Assembly: GCA_023443745.1 (NCBI GenBank)
Contig: JAEZTB010000048.1
Location: 1 to 64,000 of the forward strand
Source: Bacillota bacterium
Lineage (GTDB): Bacteria; Bacillota; Clostridia; DSM-8532
Reading direction: 5' to 3'
Length of the DNA stretch: 64,000 nucleotides
Shown: one piece after another, positions 49,661 through 58,558 of the stretch
How positions within the stretch are numbered: the first letter of the stretch is position 1
Layout: each line of letters starts with the position of its first letter
Notes under the pieces: model-generated
Told to the model about the DNA's origin: nothing
The model's database searches: none
What the model saw: the letters and a program-made list of their open reading frames with translations, nothing else
Position numbers and translations under genes: made by a program

Positions 49661-51628
49661 CTATTTGAAGTTCTCATAAATACGGACGGCCATCATGACA
49701 GCCTGTTCGCGGCTGGCCGTATCAGTAGGACCTATTATACCGTTGTTAGCTTTCATAATACCATTTTTATTCAAGAACCTTACGCTTTCAAGGAAGTTGG
49801 GGTAAATACTCTTGATATCTTTAAAAACCTCAGCGCCTTCGGTAGACAGATTTACCTCGAGGGACATTTTTTTGACAGCGCGATAAAGCATGGCTGCTAT
49901 CTGCTCCCTTGTTATGCTTTGCTTGGGTGTAAAAAGCTTCTTTACAATATCGGTGCCAAGGACAATCCCCAACTGGTTAGCCTTATAGATTTCGACATTA
50001 TCGGTATCGGCAAACGGAGCCGGAGGTGTATAAACAGCCTGAGTTCCGGTGTATTTTCCATAAAGCTTGACAACAACCTCTGAAAACTCTTCCCGGGTAA
50101 TGGGAGCCTGCATGTCGTTCTTGATACGATCGGTAATGAGGCCATATCCTACAGCCTTATCAAGCTCCGCGATTGCCCAACTGCTGGCTCCTTTGTATGG
50201 AGCATTTGCATCAGCCTTTTCCGGATTAGTGACCTTCCCACTACTGAAATCAACCGTCAGCACATTCGAAAAATCCGAGAACGCCCATTTACTGGGAGCA
50301 TACTGACACGCAAAATAAATCCTGAACGAGTAAACACCTTGTACTTGTCCCTGATCAAAGTACATGTCATATTTCTCACCCAGATCGTCACTATAACCAT
50401 CCGAACCTCGCATACCCTTAAGTTCGGTCTGCCATTTGCCTCCCTGTGGCTTATAATCAATATAAGTTATCACAGGTGTGGATTTATTTACTTCAGATAT
50501 GCCAGGAGGTGCAATCCATGTAAAGTTAATAATATGTTTTTCCCACTTGCTCTCTAGCATAGCATCAAGCTGCAAAGGTTTATCCAATTTTGGTACTAAA
50601 GGCGCAGGTGTTCCCTTGCCTGTAACAGCCGTATTGGAGTAGGGAGAAATAAGTTCTTTCTCTCCCAGGCCTATGATGACATATCTTACCCTAAAATAGC
50701 ATGTGTTGGATGAGAGCCAGCTCTGAACCGATCCTTCAATGCCTAGGGCTTGGCGCGATAGGGTTACGGTTACATAGCCGTCTTTATCCATATCTGTCTC
50801 ACCAAAGATTTTGGTGAACCAAGTCGATGCTTCTAAATTCGTCTTGCTTTCTTCTAAGGTATCATGCCATGGACCGTTATTAATTTTCCAATCGATATGT
50901 GCGGTAGCAAAAGCTGTTCCCATTTTTTCCGCTGCTTTTATACTCTCAGGCACTTTCCATCGAAGATCAAGCGTCATGTACGAGACGGCTAAGCTCTCGG
51001 GAGCATCTGCAGTGGAAAGAGGTTGCGGTAAGCCAAAGTCATCAGTTTTCGTTTGAGCTCCTGTACCTGTAGGGTTTACAGCCCCCACTAAAACAGTATT
51101 TGAAAAAGGTGAGTGTAGGTTGACATTGGAATTGCTTGTATCATCCCAATACTCGCAATAATACCTGATACGGAATTCTATGTTATTTGTCTTCAACCAT
51201 TGTGAGATTGATTCTGAATATGGGAGCCCGACCAAAAGCTTGCTTATTTCGGCTTTAGAAGCAAAATAACTGTTATAATCGTCAACATATACATTAGCAA
51301 AGAACTGATAACTAATATGCCCATAAAAACCATAAATACTGTCACCTGAAGGTACTTCCTTATCCAGATGCCATTCTCCACCATTGACTCGCCAATCAAT
51401 TATATAAGTAACTGGACCGTTATAGTTATCGTAGCAGGATTTGGCGAACGCTTCGATACTTTTAGGATTTTGCCACTCGATGATAAATAGGGTACCCTCG
51501 GAACGTACAGTAACGTTTTGAGGTGGAGCTAAAGAAATGCCGACTTGTGCTCTGGCAGACACTCCGGTCAGGATGCAGGTTAATCCCAGTAAGAAAGCTA
51601 GACAAAGTGCTGTTGTCTTTTTCAACAT
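49661..51628 (-). CDS. large SLH surface protein with three fibronectin-like domains
   Basis: 655 residues with a signal peptide ending in A-R-A (about residue 27). Three related beta-sandwich repeats (about 30-200, 210-340, 355-480) each hold I-D-W/Y-x-x-N/P-G-x-W and a C-terminal Y-F-R-V/I-R-Y-type strand. Three SLH motifs (about 490-655) begin A-S-S-W-A-I-A-E-L-D-K-A. The same organisation occurs in the shorter protein at 28018. ATG with GGGAGGA. It sits within the zinc-ribbon membrane protein cluster, with paralogues on both sides. Confidence 0.88.
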   Translation of the reverse strand: MLKKTTALCLAFLLGLTCILTGVSARAQVGISLAPPQNVTVRSEGTLFIIEWQNPKSIEAFAKSCYDNYNGPVTYIIDWRVNGGEWHLDKEVPSGDSIYGFYGHISYQFFANVYVDDYNSYFASKAEISKLLVGLPYSESISQWLKTNNIEFRIRYYCEYWDDTSNSNVNLHSPFSNTVLVGAVNPTGTGAQTKTDDFGLPQPLSTADAPESLAVSYMTLDLRWKVPESIKAAEKMGTAFATAHIDWKINNGPWHDTLEESKTNLEASTWFTKIFGETDMDKDGYVTVTLSRQALGIEGSVQSWLSSNTCYFRVRYVIIGLGEKELISPYSNTAVTGKGTPAPLVPKLDKPLQLDAMLESKWEKHIINFTWIAPPGISEVNKSTPVITYIDYKPQGGKWQTELKGMRGSDGYSDDLGEKYDMYFDQGQVQGVYSFRIYFACQYAPSKWAFSDFSNVLTVDFSSGKVTNPEKADANAPYKGASSWAIAELDKAVGYGLITDRIKNDMQAPITREEFSEVVVKLYGKYTGTQAVYTPPAPFADTDNVEIYKANQLGIVLGTDIVKKLFTPKQSITREQIAAMLYRAVKKMSLEVNLSTEGAEVFKDIKSIYPNFLESVRFLNKNGIMKANNGIIGPTDTASREQAVMMAVRIYENFK

Positions 51629-51701
51629 AATATTGTCCTCCCGGTTCAGGTTCGCTTAAAATAATTGCTGGGCTGTCTCCTATGCTAGTCTCATCTAAGG
51701 C

Positions 51702-51733
51702 TTCTTTGGTGTGCCAGAGATGATTCGAACACC
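51702..51733. repeat. 32-bp near-copy of the tRNA-Arg 3' end (possible attachment-site remnant)
   Basis: Identical at 31 of 32 positions to 58303-58334, which covers the CCA end, 3' acceptor strand and most of the T arm of tRNA-Arg plus five bases outside it. Both are in the same orientation and 6.6 kb apart. Integrative elements that target the 3' end of a tRNA leave exactly such a partial duplicate. No integrase gene remains between them. Confidence 0.7.
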
Positions 51734-51743
51734 TTTTCTAATA

Positions 51744-52313
51744 CTATTGAAGAGGTGTTCTGCAATACTCACATTCTGTAACTTTGCCTTGAATTATTAC
51801 ATTTCTGGCGCCACAGCTTTCACATTTGACCACTTTTTCTTGAGGATTTGAAGATTGATCAATGGAATTATCTGGATATATTATGGTTTCAGTTTTGACA
51901 TAGGAATAATTACCATTTCTTAAGTTAGGTGTGCTGTATCCTGAATAATTACGGTTGTATGATGCCATTTGTTCACGCTTAAGGATTATCTTTTTCATTA
52001 TGCTACCTATAATCATCAACACCACACCACTAATTAAAAAGAAAATAATCATTTGTTTTAAGGATTCAATATCCGTAGTTTGATCTTTGGTGGCCTTTAT
52101 GCTCCCAGCAGACAACAGCAAACATAATACTCCCATTACTGTTAGAAAAACTCCGATTCCTAATACAATCGTTCCCTTATTACCCTTATTAGGCGGCTTG
52201 GGAGTATTACCTGATTTAAGATTTCTAAAAAGTAAATACAATCCGATAGGCCAAAAAAGAATAAGCATGACAACAACAAGTCCCCATGAAGTTGATTTAT
52301 CTCTCTGCTCCAT
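51744..52313 (-). CDS. small membrane protein with C-terminal zinc ribbon (paralogue 3)
   Basis: 189 residues with three membrane helices (about 10-28, 47-68, 85-107), a hydrophilic Asn/Ser/Tyr-rich region, and the zinc ribbon C-E-S-C-G-A ... C-E-Y-C-R-T-P-L-Q. The Arg in place of Gly after the last Cys is the only change at the usual position. ATG with GAGGAGAG. It starts 15 bases after the stop of paralogue 4, in the same transcript. Confidence 0.78.
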   Translation of the reverse strand: MEQRDKSTSWGLVVVMLILFWPIGLYLLFRNLKSGNTPKPPNKGNKGTIVLGIGVFLTVMGVLCLLLSAGSIKATKDQTTDIESLKQMIIFFLISGVVLMIIGSIMKKIILKREQMASYNRNYSGYSTPNLRNGNYSYVKTETIIYPDNSIDQSSNPQEKVVKCESCGARNVIIQGKVTECEYCRTPLQ

Positions 52314-52328
52314 CTTAAGTCTCTCCTC

Positions 52329-52907
52329 TTACTTCAGGTATGATCCGCAGTACTCGCATTCACCAACAGATCCATCAAGAATCTTATTCATCGCCCCACA
52401 GCCGTTGCATGTTGCTATTGTGTATTTTTTTTCGGTCTCGCTGGGCCTTATGTTATTGGTATAATTGATTTGAACTTTTATATCGGATACAACGGTGCTC
52501 TGTCCCGCGAAAACCAAGCAATTTGTAGTAGTATCAATATAAGCGTTGTAAAAGTATCCTTTTTTGATCATCTGGTCAACATTAGCTCGCACTCTATCAA
52601 CAGAACTGTTTGTAGCGGCAGCAAGATTATCTATAGAACGGAAGGGATCATTGGACAGTCTCAGTACATAGGCTTTGAATTGCTTTATAAGAGAGCTTCT
52701 TTTCTTTCCCTTAACAATCAGTAAAATGCCTATAGCAAGCATGATAAGGAAAAGAATAATAACGATCATAGTACCCTCGGTATTTGTGGCAAAAGCCCCT
52801 ATCGTCATCAGTGTAAAAAATGCTGTTAAAATGATCCCTAGAGTCATTTGAATTTTTGAAATAATATTGCTGATGATAATCGCTGATTTGCTTTTATTCT
52901 GATTCAT
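52329..52907 (-). CDS. membrane protein with winged-helix-like domain and C-terminal zinc ribbon (paralogue 4)
   Basis: 192 residues: two membrane helices (about 12-60), then a winged-helix-like region (about 75-130) with D-P-F-R-S-I-D-N-L-A and V-x-x-N-V-D-Q-M-I-K-K-G-Y-F-x-x-A-Y-I-D, then a zinc ribbon C-N-G-C-G-A ... C-E-Y-C-G-S-Y-L-K. This middle domain is common in unclassified Firmicutes proteins. First gene of its operon, behind a promoter at 53067-53095. Confidence 0.78.
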   Translation of the reverse strand: MNQNKSKSAIIISNIISKIQMTLGIILTAFFTLMTIGAFATNTEGTMIVIILFLIMLAIGILLIVKGKKRSSLIKQFKAYVLRLSNDPFRSIDNLAAATNSSVDRVRANVDQMIKKGYFYNAYIDTTTNCLVFAGQSTVVSDIKVQINYTNNIRPSETEKKYTIATCNGCGAMNKILDGSVGECEYCGSYLK

Positions 52908-53066
52908 ACCCCACTACTCCCTGATTTACATCTCAAATAATATATTCATGTGATCCATCGAAAAGGATTTAATTCTTCACTAGGAAAATTACATGAAATA
53001 AACGCGCTGATTCATTATGTTTTTACTTCTACAATCACCTTATCACAATACTTGTTAAATATAGTA

Positions 53067-53095
53067 ATTATACCACGGTCTATAATGATTTCCAA
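53067..53095 (-). promoter_or_regulatory. promoter of the zinc-ribbon paralogue 4-3 operon
   Basis: On the minus strand TTGGAA (53090-53095) and TATAAT (53067-53072) with a 17-base spacer. It would give a leader of about 150 bases in which I see no clear structure. Confidence 0.6.
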
Positions 53096-53302
53096 TCAGA
53101 ATTACCTTTTAGGGAATCGCTAAAATAATGTTTCTACAACTAAAGCTTAAAAGAAGCATCATGCTTGAATAACCATATTAATAAACTTATTATGACTAAT
53201 GAAAGAACTATATATCAAAGAACTACATGATACAATGAAATATGATTTAGCTACAACATTGTAAATAAAGGTTATATATATTAAAAAAATTGAAAATATA
53301 TA

Positions 53303-53332
53303 TTGCCTTCATTTAGATAAATATGGTACACT
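53303..53332 (+). promoter_or_regulatory. promoter of the ROK regulator gene
   Basis: TTGCCT (53303-53308) and TACACT (53327-53332) with an 18-base spacer, about 36 bases before the start codon. The 200 bases between this and the divergent promoter are AT-rich without other recognisable features. Confidence 0.45.
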
Positions 53333-53367
53333 TAATTCAACATAAAAAATAAGTGTGCGAGGGACCT

Positions 53368-54591
53368 ATGAAAGAGTATCCAACCATTGGCAATTCAAAA
53401 ACCGTAAAATGTGCTAATATGGCATCCATATTAAATACCATCAGATATAATCATGGCCTTTCCAGAATCCGTATTTCTGAATTAACAGGCTTAAGTGCAG
53501 GAGCAACTTCTGCATTGGTAAACGAATTAATTGCGAACAGGCTGGTCACAGAATACGGTGAAGGTGATTCAAGCGGTGGCCGAAAGCCGATTTTGTTAAA
53601 AATCAAAGAAGATTGTAACTATGTTATTGGAATTGATATGAGTCAGAAAAATAAAATCGTGATCGCATTGATAAACTTTGCAGGTGAAATGATCAATTCC
53701 GTAGAAACCAGATATTCTTATGGCTATCATACAATTGAAAACATTACGGACAACATCATTGTTGAAATTAATAATCTTCTAAAACAGCTGAGTGAAGCCG
53801 GGAGCAAGATATTTGGCATAGGCATTGCCGTTGCCGGTATCTTAAATAAAGAAAGAGAAAAAGTTATATTCGCCATAGATTTAGTATTCGATTATGAGAT
53901 TCTGATTAATGCGTTAAAAGGAAGATTCAAGGTTCCTGTATATATTGAGAACGATACAAGCCTGGAAGCACTGGCTGAAAACGAGTACGGTGCAGGTAAA
54001 AATCAGGGAAACCTATTTTACATGAGCGTAAAAAGCGGCATAGGTGCGGGGATCATCATTGATAATAAGATTTTTCATGGTCCCTTGGGAGGTGCCGGTG
54101 AAATCGGCAGAATTATCATGGATTTATCCGCTACTGCCTCCAATGCACCAACCAGAGGATATTTCGAGGAATATGTTACAGAAGAATCCATACGGCGAAA
54201 AGTTGTAGCATCTCAGATTTCCGGAAGAAAATCCGCCCTCTCACAAGTGAAAGATCTTAATCTGGAAATGATTTCAAAGTATGCGGAAGAAGGGGACTTG
54301 TTGTGCGTTGAAATCATTCAGGAAGTGGGAACGATCCTAGGCTTTGCAGTTAATACCATCATTGGTTTCTACAGTGTTCCACTCATTGTTATCGGAGGAA
54401 CTGTTATTAAGCTTGGTCCAAAACTGATCAAGGTTATAAACGACACATTAAAAGATTATTCCTATACGGTATTTTCGGATAAGGTCAGCGTTGTACCCTC
54501 CGTACTTCAGGATAATGCAGCTTTAGTGGGTGCATCCGCATTAATCATACAGAAGATATTTAATTCTCCGGAGTTGATACTTGATATTTAA
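53368..54591 (+). CDS. ROK family transcriptional regulator (NagC/XylR-like)
   Basis: 407 residues from ATG 53368 (GAGGGAC upstream). N-terminal winged helix (about 15-75) with I-S-E-L-T-G-L-S-A-G-A-T-S-A-L-V; the S-G-G-R-K-P motif at the wing matches XylR/NagC. A ROK sugar-binding domain follows (about 80-400) with V-A-G-I, E-N-D-T-S and G-I-G-A-G-I-I-I. The usual zinc-binding Cys triplet and the His of the G-E-I-G-H motif are absent (R in its place), so ligand handling may differ. It precedes the binding protein and permeases, which it probably controls. Confidence 0.9.
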   Translation: MKEYPTIGNSKTVKCANMASILNTIRYNHGLSRIRISELTGLSAGATSALVNELIANRLVTEYGEGDSSGGRKPILLKIKEDCNYVIGIDMSQKNKIVIALINFAGEMINSVETRYSYGYHTIENITDNIIVEINNLLKQLSEAGSKIFGIGIAVAGILNKEREKVIFAIDLVFDYEILINALKGRFKVPVYIENDTSLEALAENEYGAGKNQGNLFYMSVKSGIGAGIIIDNKIFHGPLGGAGEIGRIIMDLSATASNAPTRGYFEEYVTEESIRRKVVASQISGRKSALSQVKDLNLEMISKYAEEGDLLCVEIIQEVGTILGFAVNTIIGFYSVPLIVIGGTVIKLGPKLIKVINDTLKDYSYTVFSDKVSVVPSVLQDNAALVGASALIIQKIFNSPELILDI

Positions 54592-54911
54592 ACAAAGCTC
54601 CGGCAAATGATCTAATCATATTCAACATGTCATCTAAACCCTACATATTTCACATAGAAATGCTTCTTGGCCGACTACTTCCCGCTTTTTAATCCATTTC
54701 TTTGGCTGCTTTATCTATACAGAATCGATGCTTAAGGCGTGTAAAAGCTTACAACGCTTATATTCAGTATGCCTCTCATTGTGCTTTAAGGAGTCAATTC
54801 ATAGAACTGAATAGCTTCTAAACTGCCGGCTTTTATACAAGGCGATTTTATCATGCTTTTTTATCCATATGAAATATGAAAAAGGGTAGATGAATCATAC
54901 TTAAGGAGGAT
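54592..54911. other. intergenic region between ROK regulator and binding-protein gene
   Basis: 320 bases with no gene I can support. It contains a short near-palindrome around 54870-54885 (ATATGAAATATG) close to the binding-protein start and AT-rich promoter-like stretches, but no promoter pair stands out. It is the natural place for ROK operators and the transporter promoter. Confidence 0.4.
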
Positions 54912-54920
54912 ATGTCTATT

Positions 54921-56285
54921 ATGAGGAAGTATTCAAGAATCGTAGCAGTTTGTCTCATTGTCGTTTTCTCTATCGGTATTTTGTTGACTGGCTGCGGAGT
55001 CAATCAACAACCTGCAAATCAATCGTCCACACCATCTTCTACAACATCAGCTTCTAGCTCTGCAGGAGCTACTTCTGCAGCACCCAAGGAAAAAACAAAA
55101 ATCACATTCTGGCAATTCTGGGATATCGATGACAGCGAGTCATCCATAATGCCTGCTATTCAGAAGTTTAATGATGAAAATCCGTATAATATCGTGGTTG
55201 AGCCTACCCAGCTTAGTTGGGACGACGGCTTAACAAGAATTCAGACAGCAATCGGTGCAGGCACAGCTCCGGACGTTCTGGAACTTGGCTCCACATGGGT
55301 TGGCGGGTTTATTCAACTAAGCTCTTTAAGCGATCTTTCCCCTTATATAGGCGATTTCAAGCAAGACCTTATCAACTGGGAGCTGGGTGAAAAAGACGGA
55401 AAAACTTATGCAGTTCCATGGGCAGTCGGGTCAAGAGCATTGGCCATCAATCATGATGTATTCAATGCTGCAGGGCTTGATCCAAAAAAACCGCCAAAGG
55501 ATTGGAACGAAATGCTCCAATATGCAAAGACCATCAAAGAGAAAACCGGCCTTGATGGATTCAATATTACAGTTAGTGATCCTACAGGCGGATACCAGCT
55601 TTTGGCTAACTTCATATTCAGTGCCGGCGGAAATTTGGTTGATATGAACGGACCTGAAGGCAAGCCCGTCAGCGGATTAACCTCCGACCCTGCAAAAAAA
55701 GCCCTTGATTTCCTTGTCAGCATGAAGCCTTATAGTTTGATTGATACCTTGCAGAACGCACATCTTGCTTTTTGCAATGATACCCTGGGTATGTATGTAA
55801 CTGACGCTCAGGTTATATCAGAAAGGCTTGAACAGGCTCCTGGCAAAGAATTCAGCCTCGTTCCAATTCCAAACTGCCCGGATACGGGAATGTCAAAGTG
55901 TTTTCTTGGCGCAGAGGTTCTAACCATTCCTGAGCAATCCAAGAACAAGGAAGCTGCCATCAAGTTTATACAGTATCTCGCCAGTGCGGAAGGTGCTATG
56001 AAAATCTGCGAGCTTTGCAACTACAATATCCTTCCGTCCACCTCCAATCTTGCTGAAGAAGAGAGATTCAAGAATCCCCCGACAGAACGTGAAAAATACG
56101 CTATGGCCTTCGTTCAAGTTATGAAGGAAGGAAAAGTAATGGCGCCGCCTCTCCATCCTGAAATCGAGAACATAGGAATGACCATTTCTGCCGAGTTGAT
56201 AGATGCTATTTTCGCGAGCAATGTGCCTGCCGATAAGGCTTTGACTGATTGTGAGGCTCAAATCAACAAGCTTTACCTTAAGTAA
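54921..56285 (+). CDS. extracellular sugar-binding lipoprotein (ABC transporter, family 1)
   Basis: 454 residues from ATG 54921; the ATG at 54912 is only two bases from the AAGGAGG site. Signal peptide with lipobox I-L-L-T-G-C (Cys about 25) and a Ser/Thr/Ala-rich linker. The mature domain shows T-F-W-Q-F-W-D, P-D-V-L-E-L-G-S-T-W, Y-A-V-P-W and F-L-G-A-E-V-L, typical of family 1 oligosaccharide binders. Two permease genes follow, separated by a stable hairpin. The sugar is unknown. Confidence 0.93.
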   Translation: MRKYSRIVAVCLIVVFSIGILLTGCGVNQQPANQSSTPSSTTSASSSAGATSAAPKEKTKITFWQFWDIDDSESSIMPAIQKFNDENPYNIVVEPTQLSWDDGLTRIQTAIGAGTAPDVLELGSTWVGGFIQLSSLSDLSPYIGDFKQDLINWELGEKDGKTYAVPWAVGSRALAINHDVFNAAGLDPKKPPKDWNEMLQYAKTIKEKTGLDGFNITVSDPTGGYQLLANFIFSAGGNLVDMNGPEGKPVSGLTSDPAKKALDFLVSMKPYSLIDTLQNAHLAFCNDTLGMYVTDAQVISERLEQAPGKEFSLVPIPNCPDTGMSKCFLGAEVLTIPEQSKNKEAAIKFIQYLASAEGAMKICELCNYNILPSTSNLAEEERFKNPPTEREKYAMAFVQVMKEGKVMAPPLHPEIENIGMTISAELIDAIFASNVPADKALTDCEAQINKLYLK

Positions 56286-56301
56286 ATTATTACTCACTGG
56301 T

Positions 56302-56339
56302 TCCTATGCTCCGGATTTATATGGCTTCGGAGCATAGGA
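56302..56339 (+). promoter_or_regulatory. intercistronic hairpin after the binding-protein gene
   Basis: TCCTATGCTCCG pairs perfectly with CGGAGCATAGGA over 12 bp around a 14-base loop, with no strong U-run. As at 14634, it lies between a binding-protein gene and the permeases and could limit permease expression or stabilise the upstream mRNA. Confidence 0.7.
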
Positions 56340-56426
56340 TCATCTTTATTAGACGCAAGTGAAAACCTGATCAAATTGATTCAATCGGTACAGATATCTT
56401 GTTTAAGGCTTTTATAGGAGAGAGGG

Positions 56427-57386
56427 ATGATGATGGAGAACGATATCAGAGGCGACACTACAAGCGTGGCTGCTAAAAAGCCTGTAATGACATTTAAGAA
56501 ACCTTATCATAAAATAATTGATTCTATAACGAGCTATGTGTTTGTATTACCATGGCTGATCATTTTTTTAGCATTTACAGTTTATCCCCTGATCTATTCT
56601 TTCTATGCAAGTCTTACCAATTATGCGGCCTTAAAACCGGAGACAATCAAAGATTTCGTATGGCTGAATAACTATATCGAGCTTTTTTCCGATGCAAAAT
56701 TCCATATGTCATTATTAAATACACTTAAATTCTCACTCATTACCATCCCCATCACAACGGTTCTGGCTATGCTTCTGGCAGTTTCCTTGAACCAGGGCGC
56801 CAAGTTCAATAACCTATTCAGAATAGGCTTTTTCTTCCCTACAGTAACATCCTTATCGGTGATCTCTCTTTTGTGGCTGGCCTTGCTTTACAAAGACGGA
56901 ATCATCAGCAAGTTTGTTGAATTGCTTGGATTCAAGGGACGGAATTGGCTGACTGATTCCAGTACAGCCCTGCCTTCCATTATGGTGATGTGCATATGGT
57001 CAGCAATAGGTTTTTATATGCTCATTTATGTTTCAGCTCTTCAAAGCATACCAAATGAGCTTTATGAGGCTGCAACTGTCGATGGTGCTAATGGTGTCCA
57101 AAAATTCTTTAAGATTACATTACCCTATTTAAGACACACCACCATCTATGTTGTGGTTTTAAATACCATCAACTCCCTCCAGATTTTTACCGAACCTCAG
57201 ATTATGACGAAAGGCGGCCCGGGATATGCCACGACCACATCGGTTTTGTATTTATACAGAACGGCATTTACCGGAAACAGAATGGGATACGCTTCGGCGG
57301 TAGGCTATGTTTTGTTTTTTATCATTCTGCTGTTCTCGCTTATTCAAACCAAGGTATTCAAGCTCAACAAAGGAGTTGATGATTGA
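56427..57386 (+). CDS. carbohydrate ABC transporter permease, MalF type
   Basis: 319 residues with six membrane helices after a ~30-residue hydrophilic N-terminus. CUT1 features include L-P-W-L-I-I-F-L-A-F-T-V-Y-P-L and the EAA loop E-L-Y-E-A-A-T-V-D-G-A-N-G near residue 210, with T-K-G-G-P-G-Y-A-T-T near the end. Three ATG codons in a row make the start uncertain by two residues (GGAGAGAGG upstream). Pairs with the next permease. Confidence 0.92.
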   Translation: MMMENDIRGDTTSVAAKKPVMTFKKPYHKIIDSITSYVFVLPWLIIFLAFTVYPLIYSFYASLTNYAALKPETIKDFVWLNNYIELFSDAKFHMSLLNTLKFSLITIPITTVLAMLLAVSLNQGAKFNNLFRIGFFFPTVTSLSVISLLWLALLYKDGIISKFVELLGFKGRNWLTDSSTALPSIMVMCIWSAIGFYMLIYVSALQSIPNELYEAATVDGANGVQKFFKITLPYLRHTTIYVVVLNTINSLQIFTEPQIMTKGGPGYATTTSVLYLYRTAFTGNRMGYASAVGYVLFFIILLFSLIQTKVFKLNKGVDD

Positions 57387-57387
57387 T

Positions 57388-58227
57388 ATGAGCATTATGG
57401 ACTATAAAAAACAGAATCTGAAAAGCTATATCCTTGCTTTGGTGCTGCTGCCCTTTCTTATCATTATGATATATCCCTTTTTGTTCATGATTTCCTCCAC
57501 GTTTAAAACAGCTTCAGGCGTTATTAACGAAGGGTTCAGCCTGATTCCCAAAGTGTTTACCACACAGGCATACAGCATAGTTTTTTCAGGCACTTCCTTT
57601 GAAAGATATTTTATTAATACCGCTATCGTAACGTTTATTGTGGTAGCAGGGAATGTTTTGTTTGCACCGATGGCCGGTTACGCCTTCGCTAAAAAAAAAT
57701 TTCGCGGCAAAAACACGATGTTTATTTGTCTGCTGGCTTCGATGATGGTGCCTATCCATATTACACTCATACCATTATATAAGCTTTTCATGGAAATTAG
57801 CTGGATTGATTCCTATAAGGTAATGATCATACCTTTTTTGGCCTTGCCCATGGGCGTGTTTCTGATGAGGCAGTATATTCAGGGACTGCCTTCTGCCATA
57901 GAACAGTCTGCCAGAATTGACGGGTGCAGCGAAATGGGTATTTATTGGAGAATCATCTTTCCGTTGACAAAGCCTGCTCTGGCAGTGCTTATTATTACTA
58001 CATTTCTTAACATATGGAACAGTTATATATGGCCTTTTATCTTCGTCCAGGATAAGAATTTGTGGACTTTAACCGTAGGTATTGCTAACTATGCCTCCTA
58101 TAAAAAGAACGCCTTCAACGAAACGATGGTTACAGCCACCATTGCGACTCTCCCAACGGCTATCGTGTTTTTGTTCTTTCAAAAACAGATTATCTCGGGC
58201 TTGACTGCAGGTGCGATAAAAGAATGA
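57388..58227 (+). CDS. carbohydrate ABC transporter permease, MalG type
   Basis: 279 residues from ATG 57388 (an ATG three codons earlier at 57379 is too close to AAAGGAG; longer readings lie inside the previous gene). Six membrane helices, with Y-P-F-L-F-M-I-S-S-T-F-K near the start, the EAA loop E-Q-S-A-R-I-D-G-C-S-E near residue 170, and G-L-T-A-G-A-I-K-E at the C-terminus. Its ATG lies one base after the stop of the MalF-type gene. No ATPase gene follows; a terminator does. Confidence 0.92.
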   Translation: MSIMDYKKQNLKSYILALVLLPFLIIMIYPFLFMISSTFKTASGVINEGFSLIPKVFTTQAYSIVFSGTSFERYFINTAIVTFIVVAGNVLFAPMAGYAFAKKKFRGKNTMFICLLASMMVPIHITLIPLYKLFMEISWIDSYKVMIIPFLALPMGVFLMRQYIQGLPSAIEQSARIDGCSEMGIYWRIIFPLTKPALAVLIITTFLNIWNSYIWPFIFVQDKNLWTLTVGIANYASYKKNAFNETMVTATIATLPTAIVFLFFQKQIISGLTAGAIKE

Positions 58228-58273
58228 AGGAATCTCAGTAGTAATTTAATAATAGACAATTAGTAAAAAAGTA

Positions 58274-58304
58274 AAACCCTCAAAGCATTTAGCAATGAGG
58301 GTTT
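58274..58304. terminator. bidirectional terminator between permease and tRNA-Arg
   Basis: AAACCCTCA pairs with TGAGGGTTT around a 13-base loop, with an A-run before and TTTCTTT after. It ends the plus-strand ABC operon and the minus-strand tRNA transcript. Confidence 0.8.
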
Positions 58305-58307
58305 CTT

Positions 58308-58384
58308 TGGCGTGCCAGAGATGATTCGAACACCCGACCAACGGATTAGAAGTCCGTTGCTCTATCCAACTGAGCTACTGGCAC
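58308..58384 (-). tRNA. tRNA-Arg (TCT)
   Basis: A 77-base cloverleaf on the minus strand with encoded CCA. GTGCCAG/CTGGCAC acceptor, anticodon loop CTTCTAA with anticodon TCT, T-loop TTCGAAT. A copy of its 3' portion lies at 51702-51733. Confidence 0.95.
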
Positions 58385-58558
58385 AAGTCATGCGGTGAAA
58401 CACCGCACTCAAGACTTTACTATTATACAAACGACACTGAACTTTGTCAAGCTGTTATTATGAAAGAGTTTCGACCACATTCAAATCGGTTATTGCACAG
58501 CTGGAAAGCAGTTGTTTCAAGGCTCAGAGGGTTTGCTCTTGGATTTGTCGCTTCATCT

